A stretch of 64,000 nucleotides of DNA from an uncultured Collinsella sp. (lineage in GTDB: Bacteria > Actinomycetota > Coriobacteriia > Coriobacteriales > Coriobacteriaceae): NCBI GenBank assembly GCA_959596505.1, contig CAUFWM010000002.1, forward strand, positions 19,758-83,757. The letters run 5' to 3'. The translations under genes and the position numbers were made by a program. Below, piece by piece: positions 44,182-52,136 of this stretch; the first letter of the stretch is position 1, and each line of letters begins with the position of its first letter. The notes under the pieces were generated by a model. The model was not told the DNA's origin and ran no database searches. It saw nothing but the letters and a program-made list of their open reading frames with translations.

Positions 44182-44406
44182 ATGGCTAGGAACGTCTACG
44201 GCGGCTACTGCCGCGAGTGCGGCAGGTGGACGCCTCCCGGGTTCGGGCACTTCGAGCGCTACCGCGGCGGCTGGCGCGTCCACTGCGTCGAGTGCGCGAG
44301 CGGGCGGAAGCTGCCGCCCGAGGGCGACCAGGCGGCGCGGGACATGCGGCGCCACGTCAGGAACATGGTGAACGACGGAAGGTACGGAAAGAGGGGATAC
44401 AGATGA
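44182..44406 (+). CDS. Zinc-ribbon miniprotein (74 residues)
   Basis: CRECGRW and CVECASG form a C4 zinc ribbon; the rest is basic. It may bind nucleic acid. A 12-codon frame (ATG 44151 to TAG 44189) overlaps its start and could couple translation from the previous gene. Confidence 0.68.
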   Translation: MARNVYGGYCRECGRWTPPGFGHFERYRGGWRVHCVECASGRKLPPEGDQAARDMRRHVRNMVNDGRYGKRGYR

Positions 44407-44600
44407 CGGGGAACGAGAGACCGGACATCTATGCGGACGGACTCCGGGAGGAGCGCTGCGAGAACTGCCTGCACTGCTGCGCGACGGTGCTGCGCACCGT
44501 CCACGGCGTGGAGCGCACGGAGTACGAGTGCGAGCGGCGCCCGGAGTTCGTTCACAGGACGCAGGCGGAGGCCGTATGCAACTACTGGGAGGCGCGATGA
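44403..44600 (+). CDS. Cys-rich phage miniprotein (65 residues)
   Basis: The ATG overlaps the previous TGA (ATGA). CENCLHCCATVLR, CERRP and a final Cys suggest metal binding. Function unknown. Confidence 0.65.
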   Translation: MTGNERPDIYADGLREERCENCLHCCATVLRTVHGVERTEYECERRPEFVHRTQAEAVCNYWEAR

Positions 44601-44707
44601 GCGGATGGGACGAGTTCGGCCGCGAGCAAGACATGGCCGCGGCGAGGGCCGTCGGCTACCTCGAGGGCATGTACGACGTGGCCGTCGCCAGGAAGTGGGT
44701 GGCGTAG
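44597..44707 (+). CDS. Tiny phage protein (36 residues)
   Basis: A short frame, MSGWDEFGREQDMAAARAVG then YLEGMYDVAVARKWVA, with an ATGA overlap at the start and a stop adjoining the next ATG. Function unknown. Confidence 0.5.
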   Translation: MSGWDEFGREQDMAAARAVGYLEGMYDVAVARKWVA

Positions 44708-45262
44708 ATGCGAGTTCTTATTGCCTGCGAGGAGTCGCAGCGCGTGGCGCTTGAGTTCAGGAAGATGGGACACGAGGCTTACAGCTGCGACCTTGAGGAA
44801 GCGGGGGGGGGGGTCACGACCTCATGCACCTCAACGTCGACGCCCTCCAGATGCTCAAGCTCAAGTGGGACCTGGTGATCGCGCACCCGCCATGCACGTA
44901 TCTCACCGTCACCGGCAACCGCTGGTTCGACGAGGGAAAGTACGGTGACAGAGCGCGCGAGCGCAAGGCTAACCGTGAGGCCGCCGTCGAGTTCTTCATG
45001 GCGTTCGCCAAGTGCAATGCGCCGCACGTCGCAATCGAGAACCCCGTCGGCTGTATGAGCACAAGATGGCGCAAACCGGACCAAATCGTGCAGCCGTACA
45101 TGTTCGGCGACCCGTTCGAAAAGAAGACGTGCCTGTGGCTGAAGGGGCTCGAGCCGCTCAAGCCGACTGATGAGGTCGAGCCTGAGCCGCGCAAGGTCTT
45201 CAAGTCAGGCAACTCCATGCCGGCATGGTACGCGGACGCCTGGCATCTGCCGCCACAAGAAG
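44708..45262 (+). pseudogene. Phage DNA methyltransferase-like gene, frameshifted at an 11-G tract
   Basis: The frame starts MRVLIACEESQRVALEFR at 44708 and runs into a tract of 11 G (44803-44813). After it, the conserved sequence continues in another frame: HDLMHLNVDALQ, IAHPPCTYLTVTGNRWF with a cytosine-methylase-like PPC, HVAIENPVGCM, VQPYMFGDPFEKKTCLW and SGNSMPAWYADAWHLPP. Nine or twelve G would join the frames. The usual C-terminus is missing after about 45250, where another frame becomes coding. It may be phase-variable, decayed, or a sequencing error. Confidence 0.72.
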
Positions 45263-45556
45263 GAATTCTTCGGCGAGCGCAGCTGGTTCCCGCAGGACCT
45301 GATTCTCTACCAGAGCATGTATCTCACGGCCATCGACGAGTGTCTGCCGGACGGCGAGTGCGGATTCGACGTCCTCGCCGACCTTATCGACCGAGGCGAG
45401 TGCGAGAACGTCTACGACGGGAGCGTCCAGGACTCATGCGACAACGGCTTCTTATGCTCGGTCTGCGGCTGCAAGGTCGAGGACGAGGAACACTACCGCG
45501 TGAGCGGCGTCTGGAACTTCTGCCCGGGATGCGGGAGGAGGGTGGTAAAGAGATGA
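45256..45556 (+). pseudogene. Zinc-ribbon phage protein, truncated N-terminus
   Basis: In the frame shifted from the methylase, coding-like sequence begins near EFFGERSWFPQDLILYQSMY and ends with a zinc ribbon (CSVCGCKVEDEEHYRVSG, FCPGCGRRV). Its TGA overlaps the next ATG (ATGA), as between intact genes here. No good start codon lies in frame near the junction, so it probably lost its 5' end in a deletion or is read by frameshift from the methylase. Confidence 0.6.
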
Positions 45557-45729
45557 TCGTCGTCGAGAAGAAGGACGTGCCCGAAAACTGCACGACATGC
45601 CTTTACGGACGACCCAACGGTTGCGCCCACGCCGACCGCCAGAAGGACTGGATGCGCTACCGCGTGTGGATGGGCCTCGAGCGGTGCCCGAGTTGGTGGC
45701 TCAACCAAAAACGATTCGAGAGGGCGTGA
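45553..45729 (+). CDS. Cys-containing phage miniprotein (58 residues)
   Basis: MIVVEKKDVPENCTTCLYG, then a basic, Trp-rich end (MGLERCPSWWLNQKRF). The ATGA overlap with the preceding stop supports it. Function unknown. Confidence 0.65.
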   Translation: MIVVEKKDVPENCTTCLYGRPNGCAHADRQKDWMRYRVWMGLERCPSWWLNQKRFERA

Positions 45730-45733
45730 CGCG

Positions 45734-45970
45734 ATGGCGACCGAGTACGTTCTGGATGCCGATAAGATCGCGCACTGGCGCATCGACAACCACGTGCCGC
45801 TGAAGCAGCTGGCGCGCGCCGCCGGGGTGAACCTCAGCAGCCTGAGCCACGCCATCTGCGGCGGCAGGGAAGTGAAGATGAACCTGCTGCTCAATCTGGC
45901 GAATGCGATGGGCGAAGACCCGCGGGACATCGTGAAGCCCAAAGCACTTGCAAGTCAGGAGACAAAATGA
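45734..45970 (+). CDS. XRE-family HTH protein
   Basis: A 78-residue protein with an HTH (VPLKQLARAAGVNLSSLSHA) and a tail, MNLLLNLANAMGEDPRDIV, as in Cro/C1-type regulators. It lies in the late part of the early operon, away from the immunity region, so it may regulate middle or late genes. Confidence 0.8.
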   Translation: MATEYVLDADKIAHWRIDNHVPLKQLARAAGVNLSSLSHAICGGREVKMNLLLNLANAMGEDPRDIVKPKALASQETK

Positions 45971-46155
45971 GATTCGAGATAATCGAGCGCCACATCATCG
46001 ACGTGCCGGACAGCGAGCTCACGGACGGCGGGCGCCCACTGGGCGAGATGACGCTCACCGATGTTCTCGACGTCATCGCGGAGAACCCGCACAGGTTCAT
46101 CGAACAGTACGAGGTGTACTGCGAGGAGGTGATTCGCCTTGGGGGCAAGCTGTGA
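45967..46155 (+). CDS. Small phage protein (62 residues)
   Basis: An acidic protein (HIIDVPDSELTDGGRPLGEM) with ATGA overlap to the HTH gene. Unknown function. Confidence 0.62.
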   Translation: MRFEIIERHIIDVPDSELTDGGRPLGEMTLTDVLDVIAENPHRFIEQYEVYCEEVIRLGGKL

Positions 46156-46423
46156 GCCGGGCTACAATCTCCCGGACGGATGCACCGACGCGGCAATCGA
46201 CAGGCACTTCGGCGAGGGCAAGCCCACGTGCGCCGAGTGCGCCAAGATGTACGAGTGCTGCTGCGACTACGGCATCTGCGAGGTGGAGTTCGACGACGCC
46301 TTCCGGGAGAAGTTCGACGGGGCGGACGCGGAGCCGAGCGACGTCGCCTACTGGGCGCTCCCATGGATAGCTAATCATATGAGGGACATGCAGGAGGAAG
46401 CGTGCGCCATGTTCTGTGGCTGA
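46139..46423 (+). CDS. Cys-rich acidic phage protein (94 residues)
   Basis: The likely start is TTG 46139 with GGAGG just upstream; it overlaps the previous gene by 17 bases. CAECAKMYECCCDYGICE may bind a metal. An acidic C-terminal half follows. Unknown function. Confidence 0.6.
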   Translation: MGASCEPGYNLPDGCTDAAIDRHFGEGKPTCAECAKMYECCCDYGICEVEFDDAFREKFDGADAEPSDVAYWALPWIANHMRDMQEEACAMFCG

Positions 46424-46524
46424 TGCCGCTGGCGGCGCTCACCGTGCTGCTAGCGTTGGCGGCGAGGTCCGCATGGGCGCTCACCGTGGTTTTGACTGTT
46501 CTCGTGCGCATGGCGTGCGGGTGA
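46402..46524 (+). CDS. Tiny membrane protein (40 residues)
   Basis: GTG at 46402 with GGAGG five bases upstream, overlapping the previous gene by 22 bases. The product is almost entirely hydrophobic (LWLMPLAALTVLLALAARSA, then ALTVVLTVLV), with one or two membrane helices. Confidence 0.55.
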   Translation: MRHVLWLMPLAALTVLLALAARSAWALTVVLTVLVRMACG

Positions 46525-46538
46525 GATTGGAGGTTTGA

Positions 46539-46661
46539 ATGGACGAGATCGGAAGGCTAATTGGCAAGCTCATCGGGTGCCTCATCATGGCCGCGCTCGT
46601 GCTGCTTTGCATCGCCGCCGTGCTGTGGTGCATGCAGCTGGTCGTGGGGCTGGTCGCATGA
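46539..46661 (+). CDS. Tiny membrane protein (40 residues)
   Basis: TTGGAGG precedes ATG 46539. The product has a charged start and one helix (LIMAALVLLCIAAVLWCMQL). Its stop overlaps the next ATG. It is the second such miniprotein in a row. Confidence 0.58.
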   Translation: MDEIGRLIGKLIGCLIMAALVLLCIAAVLWCMQLVVGLVA

Positions 46662-46858
46662 GCGCCGCAGATAGGGTGGCGCGGCAGCTCCGCGATGCCG
46701 CGTCCCTGCTGTATTCCATGGCGGACGACGTGGGCAGGGACATCGACGAGAGGTTCGTGCTGCCGCCCATCACGCTCACCATCGAGATAGGCGCCACCGA
46801 CGAGACCCCGACCCTGTCGGTGAAGAAGCGTTATATCGCGAGGAAGCGCCTGGCATGA
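46658..46858 (+). CDS. Small phage protein (66 residues)
   Basis: A helical start (RVARQLRDAASLLYSMADDV) and a beta-rich second part (ITLTIEIGATDETPTLSVKK). ATGA overlaps at both ends. Unknown function. Confidence 0.62.
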   Translation: MSAADRVARQLRDAASLLYSMADDVGRDIDERFVLPPITLTIEIGATDETPTLSVKKRYIARKRLA

Positions 46859-47136
46859 CGTGGAGCTCCAACGGCAACGCCGAGCGCAAGCTCAAGGCGA
46901 GGCTCCGCGCCGAGGGCAGGCCGTGCCACATATGCGGCCAGCCCATAGACTACAGCCTGCCGCCCGGCACGCCGTGGAGCTTCGAGGCCGACCACGTGGT
47001 GCCGAGGGCGAGGGGCGGCGCGGTGCTGGACTACTCGAACCTCGACGCGGCGCACCGCATCTGCAACCAGAGGAAGGGCAAGCACATGCCGGGCGACGCG
47101 AGGCCCGTCGAGATAAGGCGCACGAGGCTGTTCTAA
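46855..47136 (+). CDS. HNH endonuclease next to terminase
   Basis: This 93-residue protein has a full HNH motif: CHICGQPIDY, FEADHVVPRARGG, LDAAHRICNQRKG. HNH proteins beside terminase genes in long-tailed phages assist packaging-linked DNA cleavage. It closes the early operon; a structured 247-base gap separates it from terS. Confidence 0.92.
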   Translation: MTWSSNGNAERKLKARLRAEGRPCHICGQPIDYSLPPGTPWSFEADHVVPRARGGAVLDYSNLDAAHRICNQRKGKHMPGDARPVEIRRTRLF

Positions 47137-47383
47137 ACGTTATGGACAACTGAATAGGCGGGACTGAAAGGTCTAACTGGAGGCGCGGTCGTCGGCACGG
47201 CTGCGCCTCACTGCTTTTCTGGGGCGCCTAGCCGCCGATGGCGGGGGCATCGCCCCTCCCCGGGGGTGCACGGACACCCATCGCTGCCAGTGCCGATTTC
47301 CCCCCGCCCTATGACCCCAGGGCGGGGGTGGGCCGCGAATCTCACCCGCATCGCACAATGCGGGCACGAGAAAGGAGGCCGGG
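47137..47383 (+). other. Structured spacer between HNH and small terminase genes
   Basis: No gene is visible. A stem GAGGCGC/GCGCCTC (47180-47209) is followed by ACTGCTTTTC and may terminate the early transcript. A perfect ten-base stem CCCCCGCCCT/AGGGCGGGGG (47301-47328) lies 55 bases before terS. The late promoter or the packaging start (cos or pac) may also lie here. Confidence 0.6.
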
Positions 47384-47815
47384 ATGCCTGAGATGCCGGA
47401 ATCGGTCGCATCCGACGACTATCAATCGCAGATCTGGGCGAGCGTCACCGCATCGGGGCGATTCTCCGACGAGGACGCGCCGAACCTCGCGCTGCTGTGC
47501 TACTGGCACGCCGTGGCGAAGGCCGCCGAGGACGCGATGAGCAAGGGCAAGTCCGTGAAGGTGCTCGACCCCGTCGGGTACAAGCCCATCAAGGCCAAGA
47601 ACGGGCGGCATGCCATCATGGAGCGCCCGCACCCCGCCGTGTCCGTGCTCAAGCAGGCGACCGCCGAGATACGCGCACTCAACGAGCTGCTCGGGCTGTC
47701 GCGCAAGGCAGTGCCCATCCAGGTGCAGCAGGCGCGTCCGCAGAGCGACGGCGCTAGGGTGTTGAGCCTGATGTTCGCTGACCGCGAGCGCAAGGCCAAG
47801 GCGGCGGGCGCCTGA
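47384..47815 (+). CDS. terS: Terminase small subunit (P27 family)
   Basis: TerS recognises phage DNA for packaging. The 143-residue, helical protein (YWHAVAKAAEDAMSKGKSVK, ERPHPAVSVLKQATAEIRAL, LNELLGLSRKAV) fits P27-like small terminases. AAAGGAGG precedes the ATG at 47384. Its stop overlaps the terL start (TGATG). Confidence 0.9.
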   Translation: MPEMPESVASDDYQSQIWASVTASGRFSDEDAPNLALLCYWHAVAKAAEDAMSKGKSVKVLDPVGYKPIKAKNGRHAIMERPHPAVSVLKQATAEIRALNELLGLSRKAVPIQVQQARPQSDGARVLSLMFADRERKAKAAGA

Positions 47816-49236
47816 TGGAGCCAAGGCAGACGCCGACATACGAGGCTAACGTCCCGGAGGACCTCAGCGGGGACGGCGAGATGGCCTGCGAGCTCGCGAC
47901 CGCGTACTTCGGCGACCCGCTGCCGTGGCAGCCGCACCTGCTCGACGCGATGCTCGCCCGCGACGCGCGCGACAAGTACCTGCTGCGCACGCTGGGCATC
48001 TCCATCCCGCGCCAGAACGGAAAGAGCTGGGTCGTGCGCGCAAGGTGCTTCTACGGCGCGCTCAACGGCGAGAAGATCCTGTACACCTGCCAGCATGGCG
48101 ACACCTCCGACCAGATGTTCAAGGAGCTGTCCCAGCCATTCGAGGACGAGGACGAGACCGAGCTGCATGACCTCCTGCTCGCCGTGCGCAAGACGAACGG
48201 GCAGCAGGCCATCAGCCTCAAGAACGGCGGCCTCATCCGCTTCACCACCCGCACCAACTCGCTGGCTCGAGGCAAGACCTACGACGTGCTCATCTACGAC
48301 GAGGCGCAGGAGCTCACGGACACGCAGCAGGCGGCGTCCCTGCCGGCAATCTCGGCGAGCGCGATGCACAACCCGCAGACCATCTACCTCGGAACGCCGC
48401 CAGGCCCCGACAACGTGGGCACCGTGTTCCGCGACCTCCACGACGACGTGCACGAAGGCGAGTCCGAGATGGCGTGGATAGAGTGGGGCGCGGACGAGAT
48501 AGGCGACGTCCACGACGAGTCCCGCTGGTACGAGTTCAACCCGTCCATGGGCACCGTGCTCAACTACGAGGCAGTCAAGGGCGAGTCCGAGCAGATGCAG
48601 CCGGACGTGTTCGCGCGCGAGCGCCTCGGATGGTGGGCGAAGACGGGAGGCTCGCTCCTCTACGCCCTGTCCTTCGAGAAGTGGGACGGGTGCCGGCGCG
48701 ACTCGGCGCCCACTGGCGGAAAGCTCGCCTTCGGCGTGAAGTTCTCCGCGGACGGCTCCCGCGCCGCGGTGTCCTGGGCGCTCGCCGACAGGGACGGGCC
48801 GTCCTACGTCGAGCTGTACGACGTGATGGGCGCTTCGGGCGGAACGGTCGCGATCTCGGACATGCTCCTGCGCAACCGAGACGAGATCGCGTGCGTCTGC
48901 ATCGACGGCAAGTCCGGAGCGGACGCGCTCAAGCGGCGGATGCTCGACGGCGGCTTCAGCAAGTGCGCACTCGAGATGGGAACCCCGGCAATCGTGCAGG
49001 CTGCGGCGTCGATGCTCAAAGACGAGGTCGACTCGGGCACGCTGTCGCACATCGAGTCGCCGGCGCTCGACGACTCGGCGCGCAAGTCGCTCAAGCGCGA
49101 CATCGGCAGGGACGGGTGGGGCTTCGCGGACGGCCCCGACTCCATCGCAGCCCCCATCGAGTCCGCATCGCTCGCCCTCTGGGCGGCTAGAACAACGAAA
49201 CGAGACCCGCGAAGGGAACAGGAGGCCAGCTTCTGA
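47815..49236 (+). CDS. terL: Terminase large subunit
   Basis: The packaging motor and nuclease. The 473-residue protein has the ATPase domain with Walker A IPRQNGKS (Lys70), Walker B VLIYDEAQE (Asp162, Glu163) and the coupling region TIYLGTPPGP. The C-terminal RNase H-like nuclease has acidic residues in KFSADGSRAAVSWA, CIDGKSGAD and near the end. It overlaps both terS and the portal gene by one base. Confidence 0.95.
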   Translation: MEPRQTPTYEANVPEDLSGDGEMACELATAYFGDPLPWQPHLLDAMLARDARDKYLLRTLGISIPRQNGKSWVVRARCFYGALNGEKILYTCQHGDTSDQMFKELSQPFEDEDETELHDLLLAVRKTNGQQAISLKNGGLIRFTTRTNSLARGKTYDVLIYDEAQELTDTQQAASLPAISASAMHNPQTIYLGTPPGPDNVGTVFRDLHDDVHEGESEMAWIEWGADEIGDVHDESRWYEFNPSMGTVLNYEAVKGESEQMQPDVFARERLGWWAKTGGSLLYALSFEKWDGCRRDSAPTGGKLAFGVKFSADGSRAAVSWALADRDGPSYVELYDVMGASGGTVAISDMLLRNRDEIACVCIDGKSGADALKRRMLDGGFSKCALEMGTPAIVQAAASMLKDEVDSGTLSHIESPALDDSARKSLKRDIGRDGWGFADGPDSIAAPIESASLALWAARTTKRDPRREQEASF

Positions 49237-50654
49237 TGGCAGCAGTGAACATGGAACTGGCGGGGCAGGTAGCATCCGCCGCAGGCTTGGAACCGGGCGA
49301 CGCGGCGCTCGTCCGCGAGCTCATGACCGTTTGGCGCGAGCACAGAACGAGCAACCTCGAGCGCGAGGACTACTACCTCGGTCACGTGTCGGTGAAGGAC
49401 CTCGGCATCGCCATGCCGGCGAGCCTCGCCAAGAAGATCAACCCGCGCGTGGACTGGCCCCGCAAGGCCGTGCATGCACTCGCCGACCGCTCCATCTTCA
49501 ACGGTTACACGTGTGCGGACGAGCAGACGAGCAAGGCCCTCCGCGCCATCTGCGAGTCGAACCAGCTGGAGCGCCTCTACCGCAAGAACCTCATCGGCGA
49601 GCTGAAGCACTGCTGCGGCTTCTGGACCGTGACGGACGGCGGCGGCTACCCGGTCATCTCGGCATACCCCGCCACCGCGGCGGCGGCGCTCTGGGACGAC
49701 GCTCGCAAGGCCATCAGGGCGGGCCTCGTCGTGGCTGAGTCCAAGAAGATGCCCGGCGACGCCGAGCGCGTGCCGACCGTGGTGCACCTGCTCACCGACG
49801 ACAGCCTCGTGGTGCTCACGCGCGACGGCGGCTCATGGGTAGCCGAGTACCGCGAGCACTCGATGGGCCGATGCCTCATGGAGCCGATGGCGCACGGCGC
49901 GACGCTCGAGCGCCCCTTCGGCACCTCGCGCATCAGCCGCTCCGTGATGAGCATCACCGACGACGCGATCCGGCAGCGCGCCCGAATGGAGGTCGCCGCC
50001 GAGGCCGCGACCCTGCCGCAGACTTGGCTCTTGGGCACCTACAAGAAGATGCTCAACGACGGCAACAAGTACGACGCCTCGATGGGCGCGGTCAACGAGA
50101 TTACGAAAGACCCCGACGGCGACAAGCCCACGGTCTGGCAGTCCTCGCAGCTCCAGATGGCACCGCTCACGGAGTACCTGCGCCAGCTCGCCTGCCAGAT
50201 GTCGGCCGTGACCAACGTGCCGGTGAGCTTCTTCGGCGTGTCCAACGACAACCCGTCCTCCTCGGACGCTATCGCCGCATCCCTGGAGCCTCTGGTCATC
50301 GACGCCAAGAACCTCAACCGCGACAACGGCACGGCGCTGCGCAACGTGGCCTATATGGCGCTCGCCGTGGCGAACGGCACCGATTTCGCCACCGAGCGCG
50401 ACGCGGGCCACGAGATAAACCCGCGCTTCCTCAGCCCGGCGTACCCGTCCACGGTGAGCCTGTCCGACGCGCTGCTCAAGCAGGTGCAGGCGCTCCCGAA
50501 GCTCGCCAACTCCACGGTTGCCTACGAGATGCTCGACTACACGGACGAGCAGATCCAGCGCATCGAGTCGGATGCCAAGAAGGCGCAGGCGACCGCGGCG
50601 ATCGCATCGCTGTTCGAGCCGAAGGAGGGCGAGAATGGCGGCGGTGCCGACTAG
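49236..50654 (+). CDS. Portal protein (SPP1 gp6-like)
   Basis: The portal dodecamer is the DNA gate of the head. This 472-residue protein has the typical fold markers: EDYYLGHVSVKDLGIAMP, WPRKAVHALADRSIFNGY, the stem region TEYLRQLACQMSAVTNVPVS, FFGVSNDNPSSSDAIAASLE. It follows terL and overlaps the MuF gene by 20 bases, the usual order. Confidence 0.93.
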   Translation: MAAVNMELAGQVASAAGLEPGDAALVRELMTVWREHRTSNLEREDYYLGHVSVKDLGIAMPASLAKKINPRVDWPRKAVHALADRSIFNGYTCADEQTSKALRAICESNQLERLYRKNLIGELKHCCGFWTVTDGGGYPVISAYPATAAAALWDDARKAIRAGLVVAESKKMPGDAERVPTVVHLLTDDSLVVLTRDGGSWVAEYREHSMGRCLMEPMAHGATLERPFGTSRISRSVMSITDDAIRQRARMEVAAEAATLPQTWLLGTYKKMLNDGNKYDASMGAVNEITKDPDGDKPTVWQSSQLQMAPLTEYLRQLACQMSAVTNVPVSFFGVSNDNPSSSDAIAASLEPLVIDAKNLNRDNGTALRNVAYMALAVANGTDFATERDAGHEINPRFLSPAYPSTVSLSDALLKQVQALPKLANSTVAYEMLDYTDEQIQRIESDAKKAQATAAIASLFEPKEGENGGGAD

Positions 50655-51906
50655 CCTGCTGGACGAGCTGACCGATGAGGTGAACGCGCTGTCGGCAGAC
50701 GCCCAGGCGAAGGTGAGGCCGGCGCTCGAGTCCCTGCTGTCGAGCTGGGAGCGCGGCGGTGGCGGCGATGTCGCCGCTCTCCGCGAGAGGGCGTACGAGA
50801 CGATCGAGGCGGTGCTCGGGTACTACGCCGACACGTGCGCCACCGCCAGGGCAGCTGAATACTACGACGCGGTCAGGGCGTCGCAGGGCTTCCCCGGGAA
50901 GTATCGGGCGGTCGCCGAGTCCATGCGAGACCCGGACGCCACGCTCGGTGCGGTGAGGTATTTCATCGGCAAGGTCGTCGAGGGCGCCCCCGAGGTGTTC
51001 GTCTCGCGGTGCGTCACGAGGGTCGACGAGGAGATCAGGCGCGCCGCCAACAGGTGCGTCGCCCACAACGCGCGCAAAGACCCGGCGAAGCCGTGGTACG
51101 CCCGCGTTCCCCGTGGCGAGACGTGCGGGTTCTGCCTCATGCTCGCGTCGTTCGGCTTCTACGCCAAGACTGAGGCGGCGGCGGAGCACTCGCACGCGCA
51201 CTGCGACTGCCGAATCGTTCCCGGCTTCGACGGGGTGACCACAGTCAAGGGATACGACCCTGACGGGATGTACGAGAGGTATAACGACTGCCTGGCCGCG
51301 CTCGGAGGCCGCGACGGCATCGCCTCCGACTGGTACGCAATGCCGGAGGACGAACGCGAAGCGCTCGTGAGGCGCCACGGCAACAAGGAGGGGAAGGCGT
51401 ACACCGCCTACCTCAACAACCGCGTCGCATCCGAGATAGAGCTACGCGACCCGTCCTGGTACGCCGGCGGCGAGCATAAGGGCATAACGTTCACGGACGA
51501 TGCGGTGAGGCGCGACAAGGTAAAGAGGTGGAGGGTAGACCCCGGAGAGAGGAGAACCGCAGAGAAGTTAGCGACTCTGGGCTACAAGACTGAGTTCTGG
51601 GAAGACGAGGTGCACCTGAAGAGCGAGAACGCGCAGGGAAAAACGACCGTAAGCCGCGCCGACCTGTCCACAGGCATCGAAATCAAGACCGTGTACACGT
51701 CGAAATCGGAGAACACGTTCAAGTCGCACATGAAGTCCGTGGCCAACAAGAGCGGGGTGCGGTTCGCCGTCTTCGACGTCAGCGAGAACAAGTCGGTCAC
51801 CGACAGCCAAGCCGAAGCGTGGATACGCAAGTACATGAAGAGGTACGGAATCTCTGAGGTGCGGATGCTGGGGCACGACGGGTCGCTCCAAACGATAAAA
51901 AAATAG
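50635..51906 (+). CDS. MuF-type minor head protein with C-terminal nuclease-like toxin domain
   Basis: The N-terminal 250 residues match phage minor head (MuF) proteins: RAANRCVAHNARKDPAKPWY, RGETCGFCLMLAS (Cys164, Cys167) and HSHAHCDCRIVPGF. Residues about 296-423 are an extra domain: KLATLGYKTEFWEDEVHLKS, ADLSTGIEIKTVY (Asp343, Glu349, Lys351), VRFAVFDVSEN and EVRMLGHDGSLQTI. This pattern resembles CdiA-type PD-(D/E)XK tRNA nucleases in contact-dependent toxins. MuF proteins with swapped C-terminal toxins are known in temperate phages. Codons in this part use more A and T. ATG 50635 follows AAGGAGG. No immunity gene is visible. Confidence 0.85.
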   Translation: MAAVPTSLLDELTDEVNALSADAQAKVRPALESLLSSWERGGGGDVAALRERAYETIEAVLGYYADTCATARAAEYYDAVRASQGFPGKYRAVAESMRDPDATLGAVRYFIGKVVEGAPEVFVSRCVTRVDEEIRRAANRCVAHNARKDPAKPWYARVPRGETCGFCLMLASFGFYAKTEAAAEHSHAHCDCRIVPGFDGVTTVKGYDPDGMYERYNDCLAALGGRDGIASDWYAMPEDEREALVRRHGNKEGKAYTAYLNNRVASEIELRDPSWYAGGEHKGITFTDDAVRRDKVKRWRVDPGERRTAEKLATLGYKTEFWEDEVHLKSENAQGKTTVSRADLSTGIEIKTVYTSKSENTFKSHMKSVANKSGVRFAVFDVSENKSVTDSQAEAWIRKYMKRYGISEVRMLGHDGSLQTIKK

Positions 51907-51951
51907 GCGGGAGCTGCATGTCTCAATAGGTGAGTCAAACAGCTTCCGCCT
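51905..51951 (+). repeat. Hairpin at the MuF stop codon
   Basis: AGGCGGGAGCTG (51905-51916) pairs with CAGCTTCCGCCT (51940-51951) with one mismatch, starting in the MuF stop codon. It has no T-run. It may stabilise the transcript end or mark a cassette border. Confidence 0.65.
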
Positions 51952-51970
51952 AACCCCATCATACCGCATG

Positions 51971-51992
51971 GCCGCCCACGGGCGGCTTTTTT
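51971..51992 (+). terminator. Rho-independent terminator between MuF and scaffold genes
   Basis: GCCGCCC (51971-51977) pairs with GGGCGGC (51980-51986), followed by TTTTTT. It should stop or reduce transcription inside the structural operon. The following 144 bases to the scaffold gene contain three copies of GGCCGCACGG (52053, 52088, 52109) and possibly a promoter. Confidence 0.88.
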
Positions 51993-52136
51993 CATGCCGA
52001 AAAACGCCAAACAGGCCAAATCTCACGCCCGTAGGACACTGCCGCGCGACAGGGCCGCACGGCCCGAAACGCACATCTAAGGGGCTCGGCCGCACGGCTG
52101 GCCCGACGGGCCGCACGGTCCGGGAAAGGACGCGAC

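Noticed and set aside
45734..45970. This XRE protein as the immunity repressor
   Set aside because: It lies deep in the plus-strand early operon; the divergent pair at 36708/37068 with palindromic operators is the better switch.
41591..46661. Lysis cassette (holin from the small membrane proteins)
   Set aside because: No endolysin lies near them and they are in the early region; the lysis genes probably follow the tail genes beyond the window.
42555..47136. Restriction-modification system from the HNH genes and methylase
   Set aside because: The HNH proteins are separated from the broken methylase and one sits beside terminase, as packaging HNH proteins do; no specificity or restriction gene is paired with the methylase.
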